Assembly: GCA_963978895.1 (NCBI GenBank)
Contig: OZ022242.1
Coordinates: 38,444,179-38,508,178, forward strand
DNA: 64,000 nucleotides
DNA from: Erpobdella octoculata
Taxonomy: Eukaryota; Annelida; Clitellata; Hirudinida; Erpobdellidae
Direction: 5' to 3'
Positions 45,721-61,361 of this stretch are shown here, piece by piece. Below the pieces are notes generated by a model. That model searched no databases, was not told the origin of the DNA, and saw only the letters and a list, made by a program, of their open reading frames with translations. Position 1 is the first letter of the stretch. Each line of letters starts with the position of its first letter. A program made the position numbers and the translations under genes.

Positions 45721-46671
45721 GTGGTAGTATGAGAGAGAGGGAGAGAGAGGAGATAAAAAAACGAAAGAAGAAAATTTGAAATAAAAAGAAAAAAAGAAAA
45801 AAAAAGGAAAAAAAAGGAAAAAAAGAAAAAGGAAAAGGAAAAGAAGAAAAAAAGAAAAAAGAAAAAAAGAAAAGAAAAGAAAAAGAAAGAATGAAAGAAA
45901 GATAAGAAAAGGTAATGGCCATCCGTTTCCGTTCTAGAACGAATCCGGCCATTTCAGTTATTGCAAAACGGATATTATAGCGCTGTTCGCGCAATAAAAG
46001 AAACGAGATATTAAATGATTCTGTGTTTTTTATAGTTTTTTTTATTAAAAATCGATTTTTCATTAGAAATAAAGTTCTAAAAAAATTCTCGCAATCTTGA
46101 TTTAAATTAAAATGGATTTTTAAAAATTATCACAAAAAAAGAAACCAATGAAAATTGTTTTTCAAATATTCAAAAATGAGAGTTTGAAACAAATTAAAAA
46201 AAATTCTTGACAATAAAGGTTTGTTTAATTTCTTTGTCATTTAAATAGAAGCTATTTATTATTTAACAAATTATAAGTTTATCTTTTTTTTCAAAAAAAA
46301 AATAAAAATACCACCCCATAAACAGATGTGTGGCGTATTTGCTACCAAAGACAAAACGTGCATTTCCTGCGCTACACATTCCGATAGTGTTTCCTGTTCC
46401 GGTTTGACGACTCGCATAAGTGGTGAGGTTTATCGGAAAAACTTTTTTTTTGGCTGCATTTAGTCACGTCCCGAATAAATAAATAAATAAAAAAAAAGTA
46501 AAAGCTTGCGTAATTAACAAACATTGTAATTCAACGTTAATGTATTTCAACTGCTCGCTGGTTTACACCGATTTGTATTTACATTTTAGTGTTTATTCAT
46601 TGTATATGCTTTGTTTCCGTCTCTTCAGAAATGAAATACGATAGATAAATAAAACACTGTACGTATGTCTA

Positions 46672-46714
<43 letters not shown>

Positions 46715-46719
46715 GTGAA

Positions 46720-46780
<61 letters not shown>

Positions 46781-47978
46781 GTGTTTGTGTATGTGTATGT
46801 TTTAAAAAGTTTCATAAACCTTAAGGCAAGTATGAACTTCTTGACCTTTTTGGACATTCTAAGAAGATTATTTAAAACGTTTGAAACAGTGGAATTTACT
46901 AAATAATATTAAATTGTATTTATATTGATTTTTAATAATTTCTTAATTATTAAATACTTATTTGTGTTTATATTAATTACATTACCACATGATGTTACAC
47001 TGCTATTAATTTATTTATTTTATTAATTTTTTATTTATTTGGATTGTTTATTACGTTCTATATTGAAATATTAAAACGTTAACATTCAGCAAGGAGACAT
47101 TTGTATGTTTGTCGTATGTTTGTTTATAATAAAAAAGAAGAAATAAAAACATTTTAACAAAATATAATCTCCATGCATACTCCTATACAAATACATTAAT
47201 TAATTAATTAATTAATTATCAAATAAATAAAAAATTAAATAAATAAACAAAGAAATAATAAACTAAATAAATTAATGAATAAATAAATAATAAACTAAGT
47301 GAATAAATATTAAATTAAAAAAATATGGAGCTTAAAAAAATTTTAAACTAACCTTTTTCTATTCGTTCCTTTATTAGCTGTATATTGCCATTATGAGAAT
47401 ATGAGAAAAAATGTTTACAAATAAATAAATACAACATATTCGTATATATTACATAATCCACATTTGTTTACATACATAATCCACATTTGTATACATACAT
47501 AATCCACATTTCTATACATATATAATCCACATTTGTATACATACATAATCCACATTTGTATACATACATATTCTACATTTGTATACATACATAATCCACA
47601 TTTGCAAAACAATTTTGCGCCACATTTTCCAGCAATCAATGAACGACAATCACTTCCAAACAACGATTGGCTTAAATATTTGTGTCATATTTCGATTATC
47701 TTAAATATGTGTGTCATCTTTTAAATACATCTCACATATGTGTAAGCGTCCGTCAAAAAAGTTAATCAATGTTTTTCACTTTCACTCGAAGTTAGTCAAG
47801 CTTTGTGCGAAGTCGTCACGGAGTGAGAGAGAGAGAGAGAGAGAGAGAAGAGAGTGAGAGAGAGTGAGAGAGATAGAGAGAAAGAAGAGAGTGAGAGAAA
47901 GTGAGAGAGAGAGAGAGAGAGAGAAGAGAGATAGAGAGAGTGAGAGAGATAGAGAGAAAGAAGAGAGAGAGAGAGAGT

Positions 47979-48066
<88 letters not shown>

Positions 48067-48120
48067 AAATCAAATCGATATGCCAATCATGGGACACGAC
48101 GAAGAATAATTTCTAAATTG
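45721..48120. other. Gene-free interval with purine tract and short tandem repeats
   Basis: Polypurine tract 45731-45912; TATGTG hexanucleotide array 46667-46798; tandem ACATACATAATCCACATTTGT unit (about 25 bp, six copies) 47455-47605; (GA)n array with GAGT variants 47821-48063. No gene is seen. Confidence 0.65.
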
Positions 48121-48267
48121 TTGTTTCATTCTCAATATATTCTTCTAAACTAGGTTTGATGTGTAACAGACTTTTTTTCTTTAGAAAAAAAATTGGTTTT
48201 CAAATTTAACTTACACGCGATTACAGGTCTAGTGCAGAAGATAACCAGAACTTAAAATAGGCCCAAG

Positions 48268-48388
<121 letters not shown>

Positions 48389-48546
48389 CGTATGTTATTC
48401 GTGACAAAGAGACATTAACATGAGGACCGATGGACGCAAGGCGAGCATAAATTGAGAACTGGTCGAATTTGTTCTACGTGGAGAACAAGAAATCTCTGCT
48501 TGACCATATGTCTATCCATCGTTCTCTCTCGCACAAAGAAGAACTG

Positions 48547-49090
<544 letters not shown>

Positions 49091-49254
49091 CAGTTCAAAT
49101 AAGGATAATTGGAGATGGAAAACTGAACTTGTGAATTTCCATGAAAATGAAGGAGGCGATAATAAACACGATGATCTTGATGCTCTCAGAATAGGTAGAT
49201 TTTAACGAGTGATGGGCAACTGTTCCCGTCGTCGGTGAAATCCTTTTGTGTCAA

Positions 49255-49500
49255 ATCAAATCAATTGTAATAAATGATCAATTATTACAAATTATTATTG
49301 TTGAATAATATATCAATCGTTTACAGCAAATAATGAATCATTATTAAATAATCTATCAAGAACTTATAACAAATAATAAATTTTATTAAATAATATATCA
49401 ATCATTTACAGCAAATAATGAATCATTATTAAATAATCTATAAAGAATTTATAACAAATAATAAATTTTATTAAATAATCTATCAATCATTTATAGCAAA
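49255..49500. repeat. Tandem repeat of about 92 bp
   Basis: Two and a half copies of a unit containing AATAATGAATCATTATTAAA, ATCTATCAAG and AACAAATAATAAATTTTATT, itself built from AATAAT-type words. Confidence 0.8.
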
Positions 49501-51425
49501 TTAATTGAGTGTCACATTCCATTAGCTTTCTGTCATGCTAGAATACAATTGTTTTGCAGGTACCTTTATTACTATCAAGCCTATCAAATATCAAAAATTG
49601 AGACGGAATAAAATGGTAAGTTTTTAGCAGAAACTTTAAAAAAAATACTGTTGTGTTAGATTGTCGAGAAAATGTGCACAACAGTATGAAGCTATGTTGA
49701 ATGTTTATTTATATTTAATTTCATTAATACCAGTTACTCTTGAATTGGCCACTTTTAAATCATTCGCTAGGTTATTAACCGATTAGTTAATTTTACAGTA
49801 AATTGACTCACTGCTCTGCCATCTAACGTATAAAACGTTTATTTGAAAATCTAAAAATAATTACTAAACTATTTTATTAACCGAGCATTATTTAATTTCG
49901 TTCTTTATATAAAAAACAATTATCTTTTTTGATGACCAAAAAACAGATGATAACTAATCTGCTTATAATAAAAAACAAGAAATAAACATAGACTACCAAA
50001 TAGGTTACTTATTTGGTTTTTTTTAATTTGTTAGGGTATATTTTATTATTAAAGTAGCGCAAAATCAGATTGAAATCCAAAATCACTGAATAATTTTTTA
50101 AAATTTTCATTTAAAAAAATCGAAAGAAATATTTTTAGATCACTGCAAAACTCCTCCATCCTGGTTTGGAAGTGTGAAGACAGAAGACTGTCAAGTTCTG
50201 TTGTACCTACCCGACGGTTCATATATAAGCCCATTAGGACCCTGTCGCAGTGATGTTTGTCGCAAAGTTGACCTAAAAAAAGACTGTCCAGATAAATATA
50301 AAAAAATCTGAACTTCATGCAACCATGCAGCTACGCATGCGCATAAATATGATGATCACAGCTAATCAGATTAAATTTTATGAATCTCGACTTTGAGTTT
50401 ACTGCAGACGTCTTAGTGTTTATATGCAATCGATTATCACTTAAACATTTCAATGAATGAAGGCTTTCTGGACTTTTCTTTCTGAAACTCAAAAAAACAG
50501 AAAAAAAATAATTATACAGAAATTTTTATTAGTGCCATGGATGGTTGTTTTTCTCTAAGTTGTTGAACTAACTCCGCCTTGCTTTTGCAAGCCAGTTCCA
50601 AGCCTGGAGAAATGGAGGAGGGGAAAAGTTAAAAAGATCAAATTATGATCCACGACAAGAAGTATACTTGAGTGCTTCCTACATGCTGCCATTTCAGTTT
50701 TCAAAACACTTGTAATAATTGTAAAGGACTATAAGATATTATTATACACATAAAAAAATATTGTTGACCTCAAGTCGATTGAGTTGACATGATTTTTTGA
50801 CCGACTGACAGAGGCAGAACTAGAGGATGTCGACATTTCGTCGCAAAAACGACTCAGAATAGGAAATTCTCGCTCCATTTCTGATGATCTGTGTAAAGAA
50901 AAAAATATATATATATATGAATGAATATGACTGGAAACTTATTGTGACGACATGGATATTTAATAAATTAAATGTTAACGTTTAATTATATATTAGTTAA
51001 TAAAAAATTACTTAATTTATTTAAAATCTAACCTATTCTAATAAAAAATTATCCGAACAAAAATGTAAAACTACTTAAATTAGTGTTAAAATAAATTGTT
51101 CGTATATTTGCATTTTTTCTTCTTATTTCACTCTCACGACCATAAATAAACAAGCAATTAATAGAACACGGGAATACCATTCTTAAACAGAGCCAGTCAT
51201 CGTCGTGGTTCTCAATTGGATCCAATTACTTATTTTCAACGCACCCTGATGAACCCTCTAAAAACAGAATATACGGTTTAGCAACAACAAGAACAACAAC
51301 AGCTGAATGAAACTTATCATGAAGCATGAAATTTTATATGTCAAGATCAAATAGAATTGACAGTTCATTAAATCGATTCTACGAATTCTACTTGGGTCAA
51401 ATGTCAGATTCTGTTGAAATAACTG
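49501..51425. other. Gene-free interval
   Basis: AT-rich. Apart from the dispersed repeat at 50570-50730 I see nothing supported. An 89-residue frame at 50318-50049 (minus) has no recognisable domain or splice support. Confidence 0.4.
50570..50730. mobile_element. Dispersed repeat, AACTCCGCCTTG family, copy 1
   Basis: It opens with AACTCCGCCTTGCTTTTGCA, has GCCAGTTCCAAGCCTGG, and closes with CATTTCAGTTTTCAAAACAC and a GGACTATAAGATATTATTAT tail. It matches 54236-54405 over most of its length and 63855-63930 at the start. Confidence 0.7.
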
Positions 51426-51429
51426 GGTT

Positions 51430-51472
51430 AAACCATGGACTTCTTATGCTATTATTAAGAAGTCCATGGTTT
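51430..51472. repeat. Perfect 17-bp inverted repeat with a 9-base loop
   Basis: The arm AAACCATGGACTTCTTA (51430-51446) and its exact reverse complement (51456-51472) are separated by nine bases. No poly-T or other context marks it as a terminator or known RNA. Confidence 0.75.
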
Positions 51473-51768
51473 TTGGTCAGACAAGCAGGCCTTAAAACCC
51501 GAATAGGTTGAAGAGTTGACAATTTCAGATGACAGCAAATTCCAAGATTTAATCACTCAGTTGTGGAAAAATGTCTTCGAATGGAACGCGTTGTCAAGAA
51601 CAACGTGAATGTCGGTTTTAACCCCAGTACATCCTGCTCGAAGCAGAAGTCAGTTGATGGGAGTTAAGCTTTAAGACGATAGATTGAGCCCGCGCATGGA
51701 CTTATTGGAGTAATCGGTGTTAGCACGTTGGTGTTAGCGCATTCTTTTGCTAAAGGCTCTTTTTTTCC

Positions 51769-54235
<2,467 letters not shown>

Positions 54236-54405
54236 TTATAAACTCCGCCTTGGTTTTGCAAGCCAGTTCTAAGCCTGGATAGAGGAGGAGGGGCAGTTAA
54301 AAATATCAAATATGTTCTACTACAGGAATTACTTAAGTTCTTCCTAGATTACAGCCATTTCAGTTTTAAAACACCTGGTGTAAAAGACTATAAACTATTA
54401 TAAAA
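54236..54405. mobile_element. Dispersed repeat, AACTCCGCCTTG family, copy 2
   Basis: It shares start, middle and end blocks with 50570-50730 and ends in CACCTGGTGTAAAAGACTAT. The same end appears inverted at 59725-59765. Confidence 0.7.
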
Positions 54406-56345
<1,940 letters not shown>

Positions 56346-56834
56346 ATTGATTTTTTAACATGAATTTCCGCATTTGAACTTACTGAGTAAAAGTCATTGT
56401 AATTTCAACAACTCACATTTTCACACAGAGAAGCTTGTAATAACATAAAAAAAAACTAATGGAAGTTAAACAGGCTGAATAAGTTGTCTTCTTTTTTTTA
56501 ATCATTATTTTTTTGTTTGACTGAATATGGCAGTTACTCAACGTAGAATCATATTGAAAAAAAATGTTTTGCGTTCAGTAATTAATTATCAGATTTTATT
56601 TATAAGTATTTCGCTGTCCACAGATTCATTGTCCTCTTTGGTAGTCAACTTATTTGGATGACAGAAGCAAAACAAGCCAGTTTTGTCGTTTGCTGTTTGC
56701 ACTTGTAGTCCCCGCCGCGGCTTTGTCATTTTTTGAAATGAGAGAATTTAAACCATGCGTCCATGGAAGAGCATTGCACGGTGCAAAGTTTTGTTTTAGT
56801 TCTTCCTAAACTTTTCTTGCCGTTTTCTTGTCCG

Positions 56835-57570
56835 TTACCTCTTGGTAGGTTTCTTCTGATAGTGCACTTTTAAGAATTGACTTGGCATAGCTGTTAGCCT
56901 TGCGAAATTGTTCCGACTTCTCTTTGAACGATTTTGTAAAAGGGCATTTTTTTCTGTTGTCATCAATTTACTTTTTTTTACCGCCCGCATAAAGTCCAAT
57001 GTCGTTATCATGTAAAGCATCTTTTTGTTGAACGTATCTCGACATGTTCTTGTGCCTGAAGTCCTGCAACATATTGAACACACTTATGTGTCTCGTCTGA
57101 CATTCCTCGAAGTTCTGCTGCCTCTGCAGCAGCAATGATCTTATTTCCATAAGTGCTAAAATCACTCCCTGATGTACAAATTATTCGACTAAAGTCAAAC
57201 CTTCGTCGAAAGAGACTTTTCTTAGGGCCAAATAGTTGTTCAAGGGTTGTGATTGTTTCTTCCCAACCAATGTCGCTGGGAAGCCGTGGAGAAATTCTGG
57301 TAGAAAAAACTGCACATGTGTGGTTGTCCAATAGAGTTCGAAGAAGTTCAGTCTTTGACTCTTCTGGAAAATATCTTTCGTGACCTTTGACAGTGTCTTC
57401 AAAACGTCTAAGCCACAGACTGAAAAATCGTCCTTCCTCCGGTTCAAAAGAAAATTTCTCCACCCTCTGACGTAGTCGGTCAAAATATGTTTCTTTTGAC
57501 TCTGTCTTTTTTTCCTTTTGGGATTCTATAAGTTCCAGCAGTTTTCATTGTGTCTGCATTTTCTTTTCTC
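56835..57570 (-). pseudogene. Ty3/gypsy-type retrotransposon gag remnant
   Basis: On the minus strand, a frame from 57463 down to 57008 reads F-E-P-E-E-G-R-F-F, W-L-R-R-F-E-D, W-E-E-T-I-T-T-L, L-F-G-P-K-K-S-L-F and C-V-Q-Y-V-A-G-L, the order expected of a gypsy gag. A likely original start upstream (ATG near 57560) is followed by a stop at its fifth codon, and the downstream part continues in another frame to 56835. No protease, reverse transcriptase or LTR is recognised nearby. A dead copy. Confidence 0.65.
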
Positions 57571-57661
57571 GGCTCTTTCCATCTGCGTCTCGCGTCTCCC
57601 TTTGCTTTTTTCCATTTGCTTGAAAGAAAATATTGTTCCTAACTATGTGTTGAATAATTTG

Positions 57662-57994
57662 TTAATTTGTTTTCTTATCAGATTTATAGAGTAAAATAAC
57701 TTTAGCTAATTTGAGTTCATCTGGAAATTTTCCAGTAGCTAATGAACAGTTTATCATACAAGCCAAAAGATGAGCAATCTGAGGAATAGAAATCTTTGCA
57801 ATGATTGGGTCAATGTCGTCATGTCCGCAACGTTGAGACACTTTTATTTCTCCGGCAATTTTTATAATTTCCAAAAAAATAGATGAAATTTTTTTTTTTG
57901 GCGACCGGGAGGAAAACAAGATTAATTTAGGCGTTAAAGTTATAGGTAGAGAGTGTGGGAGATTTGAAGAAAAGTCTGCGAAGATTTTTGTCAC
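57662..57994 (-). pseudogene. LINE reverse transcriptase fragment
   Basis: A 110-residue frame contains the region just before the first catalytic motif of non-LTR reverse transcriptases: G-H-D-D-I-D-P, then I-N-C-S-L-A-T-G-K-F-P-D-E-L-K-L-A-K-V and Y-K-S-D-K-K-T. It stops there; the catalytic F/Y-A-D-D part is absent. It directly abuts the gag remnant, so elements have inserted next to each other. Confidence 0.65.
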
Positions 57995-58045
57995 ATGTGT
58001 TTGAGCGGATGACCTTGTGTTCTGAGAAGAAGTAATTTTGTGTTA

Positions 58046-58995
58046 TTATGCTTTTTGCATATGCGAAGATAAGTTGAAGCTGCTGACAACGAAAATTGAG
58101 TTGTCTCTTGACATGGGTGGTTTTTTGGTATGGTTGGGGAAATTGTTTTTGATGAGTTTGTATTGTCTTTTGATTTGGGAGTATGTATATCCTCTATGTA
58201 GTAAGTGATGAATTAGGATTTCTGAGGCGAAGATGAAGTCATGCATGGACGATGAAAGCCTCAGGAATCTTATGAATTGTGATTTGACAATTCCTTTATA
58301 TGTGTGGGTGGGGTGGTGAGAGGAAGGGTGGAGGTATAGAAAATAATTAGTCGGCTTAAAGTAGGAAGGGAGTGAATGAAAGAGTAGGAATCTCTGGTAA
58401 TATGTATTAAGTCGGAGGCTATAGATTTAAGTTTGAAATCTAAAAACTGGTTGATCCTGTTGTCTGGTGACCCAACATCTGAGATTATTGGGCGGCCAGT
58501 AGGTTGGTTTCGATTGAACCATTTGTTGACTGGTTTGTGGATCTTAGGAAGTGTATAAAATATTCTTTCCTTCTTCTAGGAAGTGTATAAAATATTCTTT
58601 CCTTCTCTTGTTCAGGTGGTAGTAAAAAGTTATATATTTTGTGGGAGATGATTTTGTTTTTAAGGGCTGTTGTGAGGATATTTCTGAGTTTTTTGGGGGC
58701 TTGGATGCTGCTACGGATAGGGGAGTAGAATTTCCTATCTGAGAGTTGGTGGAGGCCTTCATTGACCTAATCCATTGTGTTCATTACGACGAAGACATTA
58801 CTTTTATCGGCTTGTCTGATAATTATATTGGGGTTGTTTTGTAAGGATTTCAGGACTTTCCATTCTTCTTTAGAAAAATTGGATTTGGCTGCTGATTTTT
58901 TGGTTAGTTTGTTGTGTTATTGGAATTCAAAAGATCTAATGGCGTCAAATGTGAGTTGCAGAAGGTTTTCAGTGGTGGTAATTGTTTTTATGGCA
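58046..58995 (-). pseudogene. Penelope-like element reverse transcriptase remnant
   Basis: On the minus strand, pieces in changing frames give, in order, S-K-E-E-W-K-V-L-K-S-L, R-Q-A-D-K-S-N-V-F-V-V, N-E-G-L-H-Q-L-S-D-R-K-F-Y, L-P-K-I-H-K-P, G-R-P-I-I-S-D-V-G-S and H-R-G-Y-T-Y-S-Q-I-K-R. These match the conserved blocks of Penelope-like reverse transcriptases (A-D-K-G, L-P-K-I-H-K, R-P-I-V-S). A stop interrupts the second block, and a direct duplication of about 30 bp near 58554-58614 shifts the frame at the L-P-K-I-H-K motif. No GIY-YIG endonuclease is recognised. Confidence 0.7.
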
Positions 58996-59889
58996 GTGTT
59001 ATTTTAGTTCAGTAAATAATTTTAGTTCTTATTTTTATTTTATTCTTAAATTTTATTTTTATTATCATTATTATTATTATTATTTTATTTTAGTTTAGTT
59101 TAGCAAATAATTTTAGTTTTTATCATTATTTAGCTCTACAAAATTAAATTTAGTTTTTATTTCATTACAGTTCTTGAAATAATTTTCGTTTTTATTTTTA
59201 TTTTATTCAGATAAAAAATTCGTTTTTATTTGATTTTTGTTCAATTTTAGTTTATGCTCTAAATATTTTTACAAATTTTTATTGGGTCATAATTAAATGC
59301 AAACTAAATAATTCAATTTTGCACACTATAAAATTAATTTTTGCACACTATAAAATTAATTTTTGCACACTATATTTTGCACACTATAAAAAAACGTGTT
59401 TGCACACTATAAAAAAAATTACAGACTATAACATTAATTTTTGCATACTGTATTTTGCTCACTATAAAATAACTTTTTGAAAATTATATTTTGAACACAA
59501 TAATATTTATTGTTGTAAACTGCTGTAATCTTGCTTTTTGTTGAATATGCATTTATTTGTTACAGTGTTATAGTTACTGTGTTACATCAACTGGAAATTA
59601 TTTGAAATTAAAAAAACATATTAAATCAATGCAATAATACTTGGTTGAAATTTATTTGACTTTTTTCTAGAATGAGCATGCAGAAAGCAATGTTTTTTTT
59701 TTTTTTTTTTTTTTTTTATTATAGTTTATAGTCTTTTACACCATGTGTTTTAAGACGCTGAAAGCAATGTAATTGGGAAACATGTTTTATGGTATGCATT
59801 TCAAATAGAAAATTTATTTTTTAAAGAAATTAAAGATTGTAGCAAATGATTTCATGGTATGTTGTTGTATTAGATTGAAATGTTTAAAA
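58996..59889. repeat. Low-complexity interval with short tandem repeats
   Basis: TTTTAGTTTA-like words (59030-59280); a tandem GCACACTATAAAATTAATTT repeat (59320-59470); a poly-T run (59692-59717); and at 59725-59765 an inverted end of the AACTCCGCCTTG family (TATAGTCTTTTACACCATGT). No gene. Confidence 0.6.
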
Positions 59890-60310
59890 AACCTCAAAAT
59901 CTATTGCACCAATAGAGCTTTTTTTTGCTTTGGTTGGGCGACCTCTTTTTCTTTTGATTCCAATTGGGATGTTTTTTGCTGCAGGTGGTGGGACTGCCAG
60001 CTTCAGTCGAATAGCTAAACCAACAATGTGTTTGCAAAACATTTTTTGAAGAATTCAGGGCAGTTGCAATCTCCGTTCAGCCAGTCATATTGATCTTTTG
60101 GTAAAATTGTGGTCCAAGAACAAAAAGCATTGATTTTAAACTCATCAAAAGTCTCCCAGTTGTTAATTTCATTAGAGCTTTCTGCCAATTTTTTGCAGCA
60201 ATGTTGTACACAACTCCACTCTCAGTTGATTTTGGCTTTATGGTTTTTTTCATCTTTGCCCATTGGTAAGAGCTAGTCCACAGTTCCAAGTCAATTTCTG
60301 GAAAGGCTTT
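59890..60310 (-). pseudogene. SWIM zinc-finger fragment of Mutator-like transposase type
   Basis: On the minus strand, W-E-T-F-D-E-F leads to a D-C-N-C-P-E-F-F-K-K block and then, one frame away, C-K-H-I-V-G-L-A-I-R-L-K-L, giving the CxC...CxH SWIM ligand pattern. It continues to K-N-I-P-I-G-I-K-R-K-R-G-R-P-T-K-A-K-K, an AT-hook-like end common in such proteins. The single frameshift between the two halves of the finger makes it a pseudogene. No transposase core is seen upstream. Confidence 0.65.
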
Positions 60311-60530
60311 GAATTCCTTAATTATTAATTACAGTTTGCATTTATTAATTATAGTTTGCATTTATTAATTATAGTTTGCATTTATTAATTATAGTTTGCA
60401 TTTATTAATTATAGTTTGCATTTATTAATTATAGTTTGCATTTATTAGTTATAGTTTGCATTTATTAATTATAGTTTGCATTTATTAATTATAGTTTGCA
60501 TTTATTAATTATAGTTTGCATTTATTAATT
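60311..60530. repeat. 20-bp tandem repeat, 11 copies
   Basis: Unit TTTGCATTTATTAATTATAG, nearly perfect (one copy has TTAG in place of TTAA). It ends where the GC-rich repeat at 60531 begins. Confidence 0.95.
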
Positions 60531-61075
60531 ACTAGCGGGGGCATCCGGCGTTGCCCGGGGTTTTTAGAGGTTTACCTAATGCGTTTCTTTTTCGCTCCCG
60601 TTTCCTTCCCGCTTGCGCTACCGCTCCCGGTCGTTATCCGTTCCCTGTCGCTTTCCCGCTTATTTTTTCGCTCTCAGTTCCCTTCCCCTAGATCCGATTC
60701 TACATACATACATACATACATACACATACATACTTTGAATGAACAATTAGTGCCGAAATATTGTAAAAAACACATACATACATACATACATACATAAACA
60801 CACACAGACATACATACATACATACATACATGCACATACTCATACATACATACACACATACATACGCACATACATATATATATATATATAGTTCACGCTC
60901 GCTCACCCGCACCGCTCCGCTCATTTTGTGACGGATTTCAATTTTTTTTCTCTATATTTGATTCCCCTTGACTCTCAAGGTTGTGTGAAAATTTCATTAC
61001 GATCGGATGAATGGTGTAGCAATGCATAAATAACATACCTATATACATACATACATACAAACAGATTTGTTGGTG
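60531..61075. mobile_element. Dispersed repeat with GCCCGGGG core and CATA tail
   Basis: It starts ACTAGCGGGGGCATCCGGCG followed by TTGCCCGGGGTTTTTAGAGG, has the CCCGTTTCC/GCTCCCG-rich stretch also seen at 23620-23720, then CATA runs (60703-60870). It closes with AAAATTTCATTACGATCGGA followed by TGAATGG, a phrase common near the 3' ends of dispersed invertebrate repeats. Non-coding. Confidence 0.55.
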
Positions 61076-61135
61076 CTTCAGTAATTTTTTGATTCTTCAT
61101 AGGGGGGTTTATGGATTGATGTATAGAAACGAAGG

Positions 61136-61255
<120 letters not shown>

Positions 61256-61361
61256 TAACGATGATCTTTTTCTGAAAACATCAACCTCATAGTTACATGA
61301 CAGATTTTATAACAACGAGCTTTTTAAAAATTAACAATTAATTATTTGTTATTTTCTAATA

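Noticed and set aside
50049..50318. 89-residue minus-strand frame
   Set aside because: No recognisable domain, no paralog in the window and AT-rich codon usage typical of chance frames.
60311..60530. Regular repeats suggestive of a CRISPR array
   Set aside because: The 20-bp units are directly adjacent without spacers and the DNA is eukaryotic.
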